From: an uncultured bacterium
GTDB lineage: Bacteria > Patescibacteriota > Patescibacteriia > 2-12-FULL-60-25
Assembly: GCA_937949995.1 (NCBI GenBank)
Contig: CALFEO010000033.1
Span: 1 to 64,000 of the forward strand
Direction: 5' to 3'
DNA: 64,000 nt
The translations under genes and the position numbers were made by a program. The notes under the pieces are model-generated. The model did no database searches and had not been told where the DNA came from. It saw only the letters and a list, made by a program, of their open reading frames with translations. This document shows positions 34,552-43,507 of the stretch, piece by piece. Numbering within the stretch: the stretch's first letter is position 1; every line of letters begins with the position of its first letter.

Positions 34552-34878
34552 TTATAGACCGCAAACATTTGTCATGTCTTCGCAAATCGGCGCCTCCAAC
34601 ATGCATTGGATCTTTTCTTCACTCCAAGACGCGCACTCCTGCTCGCAGGATTCTTGTCCTTCTTGAAACAGGGCTTGGTTGGCGTTTGGCACCAAGGTAA
34701 GACATTTATTCACATAATTGCTGCAAGCTTTCGCGCAGTCATTTGCGATTGGTGGAGCTTCCGGAATATTTATCGTACTCGTTACAAATTCATCTTTCTC
34801 TTCTTGAACCGGTTGTCCGCATCCGGCAAAGCCCGTGATCAGCAAAGCTCCAAAAAACAATATTGCGATTTTGTTCAT
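34552..34878 (-). CDS. Cysteine-rich lipoprotein
   Basis: 108 aa. Lipobox GFAGC (C20). The mature part has eight Cys with CxxxCxxxxxxC spacing (~45-60 and ~80-105), predicting a disulfide-held helical bundle. It begins 53 nt after the MgtE stop; not recognised. Confidence 0.65.
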   Translation of the reverse strand: MNKIAILFFGALLITGFAGCGQPVQEEKDEFVTSTINIPEAPPIANDCAKACSNYVNKCLTLVPNANQALFQEGQESCEQECASWSEEKIQCMLEAPICEDMTNVCGL

Positions 34879-34930
34879 AATTGCAAATGGTTAAATTAAT
34901 ATTAGTAATAACGATAAGTTAATTGTTGGA

Positions 34931-36184
34931 TTATCGCAAGATAAGAGTCGCCAATCCCAAAAATGCTATAAAACCCAGCACATCGGTTGCGGTTGTGATG
35001 AATATGGTCGCGCTGGTTGCCGGATCTTTGCCCAGTTTTTTCATAATTAATGGAATCAACGCTCCGAAAAACCCGGCCACCAGTAAATTGATTATCATGG
35101 CCATAGCCAAGACAAGCGCTATTTTAATGTCTCGGTTTACCAAAATAACAACAATGGCAACCAAGACTCCCGTGATCGCGCCGTTGATAATACCGGCAAG
35201 AATTTCTTTTTTTATCGTCGGCCAAGCGGTTTTCAGCTCAATTTGTTTTAACGCTATTCCTCTGACCAAAACCGCCAAAGTTTGCGTTCCCGCATTTCCA
35301 CCCATGCCGGCCACGATCGGCATGTAAACCGCCAAAAGAACATATTTGGAAATTGTGTCTTCAAACAAGCTCACTGTAAAAGCCGCCAAAAAAGCTGTTG
35401 CCAAGTTTATAATCAGCCATTTATAACGGTTTCCCACCTTTTGCTTGATATTGTCGAAAATGCTTTCTTCTTCTTTAACACCCGCAAAATCATAAAGATG
35501 TTCGGCCGTACTTTCATTTATGATACGCAACAGGTCGTCCGAATAAATTACACCGACGATATTGTTTTTTTGCCCCAAGACAACTATTTTATTATGGGGA
35601 TGAGCTCTGAATATCTGCAAAACTTCTTCTTTGAGTGCATTATGTTTTACTTCGGGGATTTTTTTTATGTAACCGTCGATATTTTCCGCCGGTTTCGCAA
35701 ACCCCAGTTCATGCCCCGGCAGATAGCCCTTTAAAAATCCGTCTTTCAAAACAAGAATAGCCGGTAATCTTCCGGTGCGTGTCTCATGAACTTTAAACTG
35801 TTTCGCGACTTCCTCGAAATTGTCCGTATGATCCACTTGAATATAATCCAAACTCATTAAGCCCGCCGCCGTTTCCGGATCAAACTGATTTAAAAACTGA
35901 ACCGATTGCCGCAGTTCCAAGGTCATTTTTTTAATCACGCGTTTTTGTCGGCTTTTTGGAGCCAGCTGTATCAAATCCGTAACCTCGTCCGGATCCAAAT
36001 GTTCGAATATTTTTATCAGTTCCGGATCTTTCAGGCCATCTATGATGGAAGCGCTGATATTTTTGGACAGTTTTAATAATATTTGAGCTTTTTTTTCATC
36101 GGGCAATTCAATAAAAACCCGCATGCGGTTTTTTCCGGCAAAGCTTATTGCGCGAAGTGTTTGCGGAAACCCGTTATCTCTCAT
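34931..36184 (-). CDS. mgtE: MgtE magnesium transporter
   Basis: 417 aa. An N-terminal superhelical domain (~30-110), two CBS domains (~120-235) and five C-terminal helices. PIVAGMGGNAGTQT and DPATSATIFITTATDVLGF are pore signatures. The soluble part senses cytoplasmic Mg2+ and gates entry. No M-box riboswitch is evident in the leader. Confidence 0.93.
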   Translation of the reverse strand: MRDNGFPQTLRAISFAGKNRMRVFIELPDEKKAQILLKLSKNISASIIDGLKDPELIKIFEHLDPDEVTDLIQLAPKSRQKRVIKKMTLELRQSVQFLNQFDPETAAGLMSLDYIQVDHTDNFEEVAKQFKVHETRTGRLPAILVLKDGFLKGYLPGHELGFAKPAENIDGYIKKIPEVKHNALKEEVLQIFRAHPHNKIVVLGQKNNIVGVIYSDDLLRIINESTAEHLYDFAGVKEEESIFDNIKQKVGNRYKWLIINLATAFLAAFTVSLFEDTISKYVLLAVYMPIVAGMGGNAGTQTLAVLVRGIALKQIELKTAWPTIKKEILAGIINGAITGVLVAIVVILVNRDIKIALVLAMAMIINLLVAGFFGALIPLIMKKLGKDPATSATIFITTATDVLGFIAFLGLATLILR

Positions 36185-36460
36185 AAAAATTCCATCTCAT
36201 TTTACCATTTCAACAAAAAAATAAACAGAGACGGATAAGCTTAAAATTATGAATGCTGGAATCGACTACCATCAATGCATAATGCATAGTGCATAGTGCA
36301 TAGTGCAAAATGATTGAATCGCTGGCGCGATATTTATTTATATAATGATCAAGTTCCAAAATTATGCATCATGCATTATACACTGTACATTAATATCGTT
36401 AATCAAATACCAACATCATGCACTATGCATTGTGCATTATGAATCGATATTGTTTGCAGA
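36185..36460. repeat. ATGCATAGTGCATAG word repeats
   Basis: Direct and inverted arrays of ATGCATAATGCATAGTGCATAG words at 36270-36312 and 36362-36450. They bracket a short unique stretch and abut the mscL stop. Same style as the TGCCAAAT clusters but with different words. Confidence 0.75.
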
Positions 36461-36862
36461 TCAGTCTTTTTTAACCAGCGCATCTCTTATCTCTCTTAAC
36501 AACATGATATCTTCCGGTGTTTTTACCGGCTTGGCCTCCTCTTTCTTTTTGAATTTGTTAACTTGTTTGACTATGAGGAAAATGGCAAAAGCTATAATGG
36601 CAAAATCAACAACCGAATTTATGAACAAACCGTAATTCAGAGTAACTGCCTCGCTCGTCTCCGTTGCCTTTTTGAGAGTCAAAGCGAATCCGGAAAAATC
36701 TATTCCGCCCGCCAAAAGGCCGATCGGAGGCATAATTACATCCGACACAAAGGAACTGACTATTTTTCCAAAAGCGGCGCCGATAATGATGCCGACAGCC
36801 ATATCCATAACATTGCCTTTAACCGCAAACTCTTTAAATTCTTTAAACATACTTTTAAACAT
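36461..36862 (-). CDS. mscL: Large-conductance mechanosensitive channel
   Basis: 133 aa. FKEFAVKGNVMDMAVGIIIGAAF is helix 1 of MscL. The periplasmic loop is followed by helix 2 (VDFAIIAFAIFLIV) and a C-terminal helix bundle. It opens under membrane tension and releases solutes on hypo-osmotic shock. A second ATG 12 nt on could be the true start. Confidence 0.93.
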   Translation of the reverse strand: MFKSMFKEFKEFAVKGNVMDMAVGIIIGAAFGKIVSSFVSDVIMPPIGLLAGGIDFSGFALTLKKATETSEAVTLNYGLFINSVVDFAIIAFAIFLIVKQVNKFKKKEEAKPVKTPEDIMLLREIRDALVKKD

Positions 36863-36937
36863 ATGAAGAAGATGATTTAAGAATCAAATTTATACTTTGT
36901 TTAATTGCGCCGGAGCGTTAATCATCATTAATCAAAA

Positions 36938-37474
36938 TCATTCTTCCGTCAGAAGCTTCCAGCTATCTTTATATTCCGTAAATTTTCGCTGAAATTCTCC
37001 CTTTGAAGTAATTTCCACATCCAACGATTTCATTCTTTCCACTAAATTGTCGAATTCTTTATCTTTTTCATCCTCATTCGCCATTTTCTCCAATTCTATA
37101 ATATAACCGTATCCTTTTGTATCATCCAAACAAACTTTAATATCATCCCAATCAAATTCAAGCCTTTTTCTGTACCATTTTATCTCGGTTTTATATCCCA
37201 ATTCTCCAAATAATTTTTCCAAATTTACAAAGTCATCTTTATCAAACTTGATTTCCAGCTCCTCGCGGCAATCATCGTGCAAAGATCCTTTTTTCAACCA
37301 AATTTTGGCATAAAAATCATTTTTCTGAATCCGCAGATCCTGATCGCAATCAAAATAAACAGTCTCTTGTTTGTCTTCTTTCACAAATTGCGCGTTATTA
37401 TGAAAATACTCTTTCAACCGCTCGTATTGCTCTTTGGAAATAAAACTCCGCGCTTCAACTTCAATATTTTTCAT
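36938..37474 (-). CDS. CYTH-domain protein (CyaB/ThTPase-like)
   Basis: 178 aa. The N-terminal EVEAR supplies the first ExExK/R strand of the triphosphate tunnel. DLRI, ELEIKF and the VCLDD..YIIELE strand complete the fold. Family members act on triphosphates or as class IV adenylate cyclases; which applies cannot be told. Confidence 0.8.
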   Translation of the reverse strand: MKNIEVEARSFISKEQYERLKEYFHNNAQFVKEDKQETVYFDCDQDLRIQKNDFYAKIWLKKGSLHDDCREELEIKFDKDDFVNLEKLFGELGYKTEIKWYRKRLEFDWDDIKVCLDDTKGYGYIIELEKMANEDEKDKEFDNLVERMKSLDVEITSKGEFQRKFTEYKDSWKLLTEE

Positions 37475-37541
37475 AATCAGGTTGCCTTGTTAAATCAAAA
37501 ATACCAATCAAATCATTAAAGGTCAATGTTTAATGGCAAAA

Positions 37542-37901
37542 TTATGAATTCAAGTATTTTTTTACATCAGCCTTAAAATAACCCGCACCTTTTACGGGTT
37601 TATATTCATGATAATCCTTGCTCATATTGGAGCGGTGCACCTCCGCAAAAATATCTTCCATTTTATCCTGCAAGCCATGCTCCAAAATAGTTCCATAAAC
37701 CGCATATAAAATGTCAGCCAATTCTTTGGCGATATTTTCCAAATCTCCATTTCGCGCTCCTTCCAGATATTCATCGACTTCATCTTTCATCAATCTATAA
37801 CGATTATTATATCTGTCTTCGGCAATAAGACTCGGATTTTTAGAGATTAACACTATATATTTCGCATGAAATTCTTTTACCGAATCCATTTGTTTGCGCA
37901 T
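37542..37901 (-). CDS. MazG-like nucleotide pyrophosphohydrolase
   Basis: 119 aa. RLMKDEVDEYLEG and KELADILYAVYG carry the ExxE..ExxD metal-binding pair of all-alpha NTP pyrophosphatases. EVHRSNMSK is typical of the PRA-PH/MazG-related subgroup. It probably cleaves NTPs to NMP and PPi for house-cleaning. Its ATG directly follows the small membrane gene (3-nt gap). Confidence 0.8.
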   Translation of the reverse strand: MRKQMDSVKEFHAKYIVLISKNPSLIAEDRYNNRYRLMKDEVDEYLEGARNGDLENIAKELADILYAVYGTILEHGLQDKMEDIFAEVHRSNMSKDYHEYKPVKGAGYFKADVKKYLNS

Positions 37902-37904
37902 AAA

Positions 37905-38093
37905 TTAATTTTTGTGCGTCAATTTATCGACCGCATAAATTGTTGCCGTAATTCCAAGCAAAAGTAAAATCGCGTGCATGTACGAACTATTGAACAGTTC
38001 TGCTCTATCCATTAAAGTCCACAATCCGCGAAAAATAAACACACCGGAAACTATTAAAATCAATTCGTAAAAAACATGTTTGGATTTTTTCAT
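37905..38093 (-). CDS. Small membrane protein, two helices
   Basis: 62 aa. Two hydrophobic helices with a short loop holding Arg/Asp/Glu, and a basic N-terminus. No function visible. Three bases before the MazG-like gene, so probably co-transcribed. Confidence 0.55.
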   Translation of the reverse strand: MKKSKHVFYELILIVSGVFIFRGLWTLMDRAELFNSSYMHAILLLLGITATIYAVDKLTHKN

Positions 38094-38155
38094 ATGCAAT
38101 TATGATACTGCAAACGCAATTTATGCGCCATAAACCCCCTTATTCTTCATTTTTA

Positions 38156-38965
38156 TCATCTTAATAACGGATCATACATCATCAAAGCATGATTTTCCGC
38201 AACAAACTCTTCCCTGATAACATCCCTCGTCTTTTTATCAATGATTTTCCGAAATATTTTATTATTCCGCGAATACCCGCCAAATAACTCTTGCTTTATC
38301 TCATGCTCTTTTTCAAAAATTTCATATTTGCAATCAACTTCTTTATCAGACAACCACTTTCCAATCAGATAATCATCGGTCACTTCCAGTTTTAGCTGAA
38401 ACTTTTGCTCGGTTTTATTTTTTATTTGCAAATCAATGTAAGGATATGCGCAGGTTGCTCCCGATCCAAAAGGTTGCGCGCGGTTCGCATCCGGAAACAC
38501 GTCATATCCATGCCGCCATCTTTCTATTACGGTTAGGGGAGTGTGCAAACTCATCCAATAAATCAAATTCGAAAGCTGGCACAAACCGCCTCCTGTTCCC
38601 GAGGTAATTATTCCATCGTGTAAAACCATACCCTCCAAATACCCTTTGGCTTTTGTGGGCTTGCCCACCTCTCTCCAATACGAAAAAACCTGCCCCTGTT
38701 CCATCAACAATCCGTTTAACTTGCGGACCGCCAGTCGCAGATTGATTATTTTATTTTTTTGCAACTCAATATCAACCCCGGCCAATCGTCGAATAAGCGG
38801 AGTTTTATGTTCAAAAATCACATAAGGCAAATCTCCATCCGTCCGTCCGGCAAAATCATTATTCGAAAAATGCCAATAAATTTGCTTGGTTATCGTATAA
38901 AACACCCGTCCTCCCAACAGGCGTATTCGGGATCTGTTTTTTACCTTCATATGCTTGATTCGCAT
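38156..38965 (-). CDS. VanW-like protein
   Basis: 269 aa from ATG 38965 (38950 also possible). The longer open frame begins inside the dispersed 98-bp repeat and is rejected. GGGLCQLSN, ERWRHGYDVFPD and PFGSGATCAYPY form the VanW core. VanW proteins accompany some vancomycin clusters and many cell-wall loci, with unknown chemistry. No other van gene is in the window, so resistance is not implied. Confidence 0.85.
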   Translation of the reverse strand: MRIKHMKVKNRSRIRLLGGRVFYTITKQIYWHFSNNDFAGRTDGDLPYVIFEHKTPLIRRLAGVDIELQKNKIINLRLAVRKLNGLLMEQGQVFSYWREVGKPTKAKGYLEGMVLHDGIITSGTGGGLCQLSNLIYWMSLHTPLTVIERWRHGYDVFPDANRAQPFGSGATCAYPYIDLQIKNKTEQKFQLKLEVTDDYLIGKWLSDKEVDCKYEIFEKEHEIKQELFGGYSRNNKIFRKIIDKKTRDVIREEFVAENHALMMYDPLLR

Positions 38966-39004
38966 CAATAACGCCAAGCCAAGTTCAGTGATGACATTGT
39001 TGCG

Positions 39005-39100
39005 GTTGGTTACAGCGGATCCTCCCCCGCCCGCCTCGCAAGCTAGAGCGTTGCGGGCAGGCAACCTCCTTACTAAGGAGGTGCTTCGTGTAAGTTTTCC
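39005..39100. repeat. 98-bp dispersed repeat, copy 2
   Basis: Same orientation as copy 1 at 198-295, with a few substitutions and small length differences. It lies between the VanW-like start and the malic enzyme stop. The malic-enzyme C-terminus (EPGTRN) is read from the following CCTAGTCCCTGGTTCC words. Confidence 0.85.
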
Positions 39101-39107
39101 TCAGCTC

Positions 39108-40481
39108 CTAATTCCTAGTCCCTGGTTCCGTATTCTTTATCAAACCATCCAATCCTCCTTTTCTCACCGTACAGTTATAGCAGAAATTTCCTCTCCCTAG
39201 CGCTTCTGAAATTTTCGCGAGTTCGGCTTTGTAAGCATCCATATCATCAATCATCTTTCTCGCCGCACCCGTATCCATTGCCGCCCGTGCAATCGCCGGA
39301 GCAATCCGCTCCAATAATCTTGGATCAAAAGGCTTGGGGATGATGTATTCGGAACCGAATACAAACTCTTGTCCATAAGCATCCGTAACACTTTGCGGAA
39401 CAGGCTCGTGCGCAAGCTTGGCGATTGCATCAACCGCGGCCAGCTTCATCTCTTTATTGATTTCCATGGCTCGCACATCCAGCGCGGCTCTGAATATATA
39501 TGGAAATCCCAATACATTGTTGACTTGATTGGCATAATCACTTCTGCCTGTGGCTATAATCGCATCCGGCACGGCATCTCGCGCCGTCTTGGGATCTATT
39601 TCCGGAGTCGGATTGGCCAAAGCAAAGATAATCGGTTTGGGATTCATGGATTTAACCATTTCCGCCGTTAAAACATTTCCTTTGGATACTCCGATAAACA
39701 CATCCATTCCTTTTATCGCTTGCTCCAAATCCGCTTCATCCGTTTCCTGCGCAAAATACTTTTTGTACTCATTAAGATCCGCTCGCGAGATTGTGACCAA
39801 ACCTTTGCTGTCCAACATAAACAGATTTTCTTTCCTCACTCCGGCTTCCAACAACATATGTGAGATGGCAATCGCCGCCGCCCCTGCTCCATTCACTGTT
39901 ATTTTTACCTCCCCAATCTTCTTCTCAACAATCTCAAGCGCATTCTTCAATCCCGCGGTCACAATAATCGCCGTTCCATGCTGATCATCATGAAAGACGG
40001 GGATCTTTAATCGCTTCTTCAACTCTTCCTCAATCTTAAAACATTCCGGTGCCTTGATATCTTCCAAATTGATTCCGCCGAATGTCGGTTCCAACCTTGC
40101 CACTGTCTCAATAAATTTATCCGGATCATGCTCATCCACCTCAATATCAAATACATCGATATTCGCAAATCTTTTAAACAACACACCTTTGCCTTCCATA
40201 ACCGGCTTGCCTGCCAAAGCTCCGATATCTCCCAATCCCAAAACAGCCGTTCCATTGCTGATTACGCCCACCAAATTTGCTTTGGCTGTATATTTGTAAG
40301 CATCCTCGGCATTATCCTTAATCTCCAAACAAGGATAAGCCACGCCCGGCGAGTAGGCGAGCGCCAATTCCTCGGCCGTTGTACACGGTTTGGTTATCGA
40401 TAATCCTATCTTCCCGGGCTTCTTATACGAGTGATATTTCAAAGCCGCTTGTTTTTGATCGTTTTGCATATTGTAATCCAT
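39108..40481 (-). CDS. NAD(P)-dependent malic enzyme
   Basis: 457 aa. TTAEELALAYSPGVAYPC, GNGTAVLGLGDIG-like and FGGINLEDIKAPECF are family signatures. HDDQHGTAII is the metal/substrate region; NGAGAAAIA binds the dinucleotide. It decarboxylates malate to pyruvate. The usual 'phosphotransacetylase' fusion is absent, giving the short form. The last ~6 residues come from repeat DNA. It is divergent from the lexA promoter region. Confidence 0.92.
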   Translation of the reverse strand: MDYNMQNDQKQAALKYHSYKKPGKIGLSITKPCTTAEELALAYSPGVAYPCLEIKDNAEDAYKYTAKANLVGVISNGTAVLGLGDIGALAGKPVMEGKGVLFKRFANIDVFDIEVDEHDPDKFIETVARLEPTFGGINLEDIKAPECFKIEEELKKRLKIPVFHDDQHGTAIIVTAGLKNALEIVEKKIGEVKITVNGAGAAAIAISHMLLEAGVRKENLFMLDSKGLVTISRADLNEYKKYFAQETDEADLEQAIKGMDVFIGVSKGNVLTAEMVKSMNPKPIIFALANPTPEIDPKTARDAVPDAIIATGRSDYANQVNNVLGFPYIFRAALDVRAMEINKEMKLAAVDAIAKLAHEPVPQSVTDAYGQEFVFGSEYIIPKPFDPRLLERIAPAIARAAMDTGAARKMIDDMDAYKAELAKISEALGRGNFCYNCTVRKGGLDGLIKNTEPGTRN

Positions 40482-40561
40482 TATTGTTCAAGGAACACAT
40501 ATTATTCCCAACTCCCATACAATGCAACAGTAGCCCGCTAACCTCCGGCAGTGGATAAACC

Positions 40562-40576
40562 GAACAACTTTGGAAC
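40562..40576 (-). promoter_or_regulatory. Candidate LexA box GAAC-N7-GAAC
   Basis: GAAC-AACTTTG-GAAC, the reverse complement of GTTC-N7-GTTC. It lies between the divergent malic enzyme and the lexA promoter, 77 nt from a second box. Confidence 0.5.
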
Positions 40577-40629
40577 AACGGGTGTGGAAAGCTTTCAGCT
40601 TTATCCTCTATTAAGGCAATTTTTCCCCC

Positions 40630-40659
40630 TCGACAAGTGTTCTACTTTTGTTCTATACT
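40630..40659 (+). promoter_or_regulatory. lexA-region promoter with GTTC-N7-GTTC LexA box
   Basis: -35 TCGACA (40630), -10 TATACT (40654). GTTC-TACTTTT-GTTC (40639-40653) fills the spacer. GTTCTAYTTTTGTTCTATA is shared with the dinB promoter. GTTC-N7-GTTC is the LexA operator known from alphaproteobacteria. Confidence 0.65.
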
Positions 40660-40751
40660 GAACTTAATAATGCCAAATGCCAAATGACGAATGCCAAATA
40701 TGGGTGGCCTGCGGCATAATCATATGTAAATTTTTTTTACAGATAAATTAT

Positions 40752-41118
40752 ATGAATAATAATGTAATACAAGAAAAAAGTTATATTTTCGCTTTAAAGT
40801 CTGTTCAGCTTTATAAATTTCTAATTACAGAACAAAAAGAATTTGTCTTGTCTAAACAATATCTACGTTCAGCGACTTCAGTCGGCGCAAATGTAGAGGA
40901 GGCTATAGGCGGTCAAACGAATAAAGATTTCTTTTGTAAGATGACAATCGCTTATCAAAGAAGTTCGTGAAAGCAGGTATTGGTTAAATTTACTACATGA
41001 TTCGCGATATATCAATCAAGAATCTCTTGATGAATTAAATAATTTATGTACTGAGATTTGTAGGATTCTATCAGCTATTCAAGTTACTATGAAAACCAAA
41101 TATGCAGATATCAAATAA
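40752..41118 (+). pseudogene. Four-helix-bundle (S23/IVS-type) protein, frameshifted
   Basis: The first frame reads to SVGANVEEA..TIAYQ and stops at 40968. One extra base near 40956 shifts the frame; the second frame continues KEVRESRYWLNLL to 41118. Together they give ~121 aa, the usual size of S23/23S-rRNA-intervening-sequence proteins. It may be a decayed cargo gene of the surrounding repeat cassette or carry a sequencing error. Confidence 0.75.
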
Positions 41119-41345
41119 AATAAAAGCCAAATGCCAAATTACGAATACCAAACTTACAGCAATGCCAAATACCAAATTACGAATGCCAAATATTCGAGGC
41201 CTCACGGCATGTATTATATATAATTCCGAATATCGCGGAAGCGATACAATAATTTGGCATTACGCATTCGTAATTTGGCATTTCATAGCATGGCATAGCG
41301 ATACAATCATTCGTCATTTGGCATTAGGCATTTGGCATTAAGTAT
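41100..41345. repeat. TGCCAAAT / ATTTGGCA word array
   Basis: Direct GCCAAATGCCAAATTACGAATACC words then inverted ATTACGCATTCGTAATTTGGCATT words. The same family as 60.9-61.1 kb and the leuS insert. Confidence 0.8.
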
Positions 41346-41366
41346 AACTTAATAATTTCAAAAACT

Positions 41367-41975
41367 ATGTTACCCAAGCTATCACCAAAGCAAAAAGAAG
41401 TCCTTGATTTCATCATCGATTTCATCAACGATCGCGGTTACGCGCCTTCTTTTCGCGAAATCGCGGATGGCCTCAATCTCGCATCTCCCTCAACCGTACA
41501 CGTACACATCCAAGCTTTGCGCTCCCGCGGTTTCTTAAAAGCCGGCGGTGCGGCACGCGAGCTCGAGCCTACTGATAAAGCCGTGCGCTGGGGCAAAAGC
41601 ATTATGCTCCCGCTTGCCGGTCTCATCACCGCCGGCGAACCCATCGAGGCTATCGAAGAGCGCGAAACAATCGCCGTACCCGTGGATCTCGCCCCCAACT
41701 CGGCCAACTCTTTTGTTCTCCGCGTCAAAGGCCAATCCATGATCGAAGACGGCATCTTTGACGGCGATTACGTGGTCGTGGAGCGCAATCCATCACCCAA
41801 AAACGGTGATGTCGTCGTCGCTCTCCTCGATAACGCCTACGCCACCCTCAAACGCTTCTACCGCGAACGCGACCGCATCCGCCTCCAACCCGCCAACTCC
41901 ACCATGAAACCTATTTACTGTTACGACCCGGTGATCCAAGGGACTGTTAAGGCGGTCATACGTAAATTCGGCTAG
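41367..41975 (+). CDS. lexA: LexA SOS repressor
   Basis: 202 aa. Winged helix (~1-65) with SFREIADGLNLASPSTVHVH as helix-turn-helix. Self-cleavage site A89-G90 (LITAGEP), catalytic S124 (KGQSM) and K162 (ATLKRF). It represses SOS genes until RecA-ssDNA triggers self-cleavage. Candidate boxes lie upstream (40562, 40639) and before dinB (47121). No SD; the ATG follows TATAACTTAATAAT by 10 nt. A repeat cassette lies between the boxed promoter and this start. Confidence 0.95.
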   Translation: MLPKLSPKQKEVLDFIIDFINDRGYAPSFREIADGLNLASPSTVHVHIQALRSRGFLKAGGAARELEPTDKAVRWGKSIMLPLAGLITAGEPIEAIEERETIAVPVDLAPNSANSFVLRVKGQSMIEDGIFDGDYVVVERNPSPKNGDVVVALLDNAYATLKRFYRERDRIRLQPANSTMKPIYCYDPVIQGTVKAVIRKFG

Positions 41976-42273
41976 TCTCTTGCCCGCTCATTATCTGAAC
42001 CTTGATTCGTAGGATTAAGGGATTTACTTGATTGCTAATTGTCTGAACCTTGATTTACGCTCAGATTCCCGCTCATATTAACTTGATTACTATCTTATTG
42101 TCTGAACCTTGATTTACGCTCAGATTCACGCTCATATTAACTTGATTACTATAGGTATATATAATAATTTCTACATTTAGTAATCATGTTAATTAGGTTG
42201 GTAATCGGGTTTTAAATCAAGGTTCAGACAATGGAGATTAACTTGATTACTAAAGGAATTTATTTATTTATAT
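41976..42273. repeat. CTGAACCTTGATT word array, left of GxxExxY gene
   Basis: Two nearly identical ~60-nt units (TTGTCTGAACCTTGATTTACG..AACTTGATTACT) and a shorter one lie in direct order. An inverted unit then occupies 42205-42255. The complement (ATCAAGGTTCAGACA) closes the other side of the next gene at 42687-42702. Confidence 0.8.
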
Positions 42274-42687
42274 ATGGATACGCGGGAGATTACGCACAAG
42301 ATTATCGGTTGTGCTATGAAGGTGCACAGCGCTCTTAAAAATGGTTTTCAAGAAGTTATCTATCAGCGGGCTCTTGAGATTGAGATGAAAAAGCAGGGTT
42401 TGGGGTTTGAAAGAGAAAAAGAGATGCAGATTTATTATGATGGGATAGAGGTAGGTACTCGCAGAGCGGATTTCTTTGTTGAAAATTGCGTCATGGTAGA
42501 AATAAAAGCATTGGCGGAACTTGAAGATGTTCATCTTGCTCAAGCCATGAATTATTTGGAAGCTTATAACCTGGAAATTGGCTTATTAATCAATTTTGGC
42601 GCAAAAAGTTTGGAATTCAAAAAAGTTCATAATAATAAAATCAACACATACAGTAATCAAGAAAATATGAGCGGGAATCAAGTTTAA
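42274..42687 (+). CDS. GxxExxY protein
   Basis: 137 aa. A Gly-Phe-Gln-Glu-x-x-Tyr segment near 24-30 is the GxxExxY signature. ADFFVENCVMVEIKA matches a PD-(D/E)xK nuclease core (D75, E85xK87 approximately), so DNA or RNA cleavage is possible but unproven. The last ~12 residues are encoded by the flanking repeat. It sits between lexA and a DUF6504-like gene, bounded by inverted word repeats. Confidence 0.85.
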   Translation: MDTREITHKIIGCAMKVHSALKNGFQEVIYQRALEIEMKKQGLGFEREKEMQIYYDGIEVGTRRADFFVENCVMVEIKALAELEDVHLAQAMNYLEAYNLEIGLLINFGAKSLEFKKVHNNKINTYSNQENMSGNQV

Positions 42688-42717
42688 TCAAGGTTCAGAC
42701 AGTAAGGTGAAGATATT

Positions 42718-42963
42718 ATGTACCAACAAGTTCACGAACCCGTAGACGTCATAGCTACGTTTCGTCAGGATCGAGCAGAGCCTGTGATTTTTAAGTGGAA
42801 CAATCGCTACTATCGCATCACCTCGGTCAACCTCGTCCATACCGAGCGCCAAGGCCGCAACAAAATGTACATCTATTCCGTCACCGACAAAGCCAATGCT
42901 TTTCGTCTGCGTTTTTATACCGAAACATTAAAGTGGGAGTTGGAAGAAATGGCGATACTGTAA
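42718..42963 (+). CDS. DUF6504-like small protein
   Basis: 81 aa. VDVIATFRQDRAEPVIFKWNN and RLRFYTETLKWEL give the strand pattern of the DUF6504 family, often encoded next to Y-family polymerases or LexA. Cytoplasmic. Before the repeat cassette arrived it may have followed lexA directly. No clear SD. Confidence 0.6.
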   Translation: MYQQVHEPVDVIATFRQDRAEPVIFKWNNRYYRITSVNLVHTERQGRNKMYIYSVTDKANAFRLRFYTETLKWELEEMAIL

Positions 42964-43063
42964 TCATGCAGCATGTAACTTGTAACATGTAACAAAAATC
43001 CCAATCATGTAACATGCAGCATGTAACAAAATATCGATAAATCATGAAACTTCAAAGATTAAT
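42964..43063. repeat. CATGTAACATGCAGC words
   Basis: ATGCAGCATGTAACTTGTAACATG words in direct and inverted orientation, related to words at 10.95 and 26.0 kb. Confidence 0.65.
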
Positions 43064-43507
43064 ATGGAAATAACAAGACACTTTACCGCCACTACTTACA
43101 TAGTCTTTAATGACAAAGTTTTATTGCATCTTCATAAAAAGTTAGGGTGTTTGTTGCCGGTTGGCGGTCATATCGATCGGGATGAACTTCCCGAACAAGC
43201 GGCCATAAGAGAAGTTAAAGAAGAATGCGGTTTGGATGTTCTCTTGCATAGAACAAAAATACCCGATTCGATTGAAGGTGTTGAGCAGCTGCATATGCCC
43301 ATGCATCTTTTGCTTGAAGATATCAATCCTCATCACCAACATATTGATTTTATTTACTACGCCAAAACAGAGACGGATAAATTAATACCCGAGCACGGTG
43401 AAATGGAGCGTTTCATGTGGCTTACCCAAGAAGAAGTCAATTCTAAAGACATGCCCTCCAACGTTCGCATGTGCGCGCTTGAAGCATTGCAATTACTCAA
43501 AGACTAA
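43064..43507 (+). CDS. NUDIX hydrolase
   Basis: 147 aa. The NUDIX box (G35 to L58) reads GHIDRDELPEQAAIREVKEE plus CGL, with all Glu/Arg residues of GX5EX7REUXEEXGU. It cleaves a nucleoside diphosphate linked to another group; substrate unknown. Cytoplasmic. It converges on the toxin gene. Confidence 0.9.
   Translation: MEITRHFTATTYIVFNDKVLLHLHKKLGCLLPVGGHIDRDELPEQAAIREVKEECGLDVLLHRTKIPDSIEGVEQLHMPMHLLLEDINPHHQHIDFIYYAKTETDKLIPEHGEMERFMWLTQEEVNSKDMPSNVRMCALEALQLLKD

Larger units (their letters stand above)
40661..41356. mobile_element. Repeat-bounded cassette inside the lexA leader
   Basis: AACTTAATAAT occurs at 40661-40671 and again at 41346-41356. Just inside are inverted arrays: AATGCCAAATGCCAAATGACG on the left, its complement (CGTCATTTGGCATT..ATTTGGCATT) on the right. 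The ~675 nt between hold a frameshifted four-helix-bundle gene. Removing one copy plus the cassette would put the LexA-box promoter about 15 nt before the lexA ATG. The mobile nature is inferred. Confidence 0.55.

Noticed and set aside
36185..36260. M-box riboswitch before mgtE
   Set aside because: The leader is too short and lacks the paired domains.
38966..39064. Longer N-terminus for the VanW-like protein
   Set aside because: The extra residues come from the dispersed repeat and do not resemble a signal peptide.
41102..41341. 79-aa open frame
   Set aside because: It reads TGCCAAAT repeat words; no start signal.
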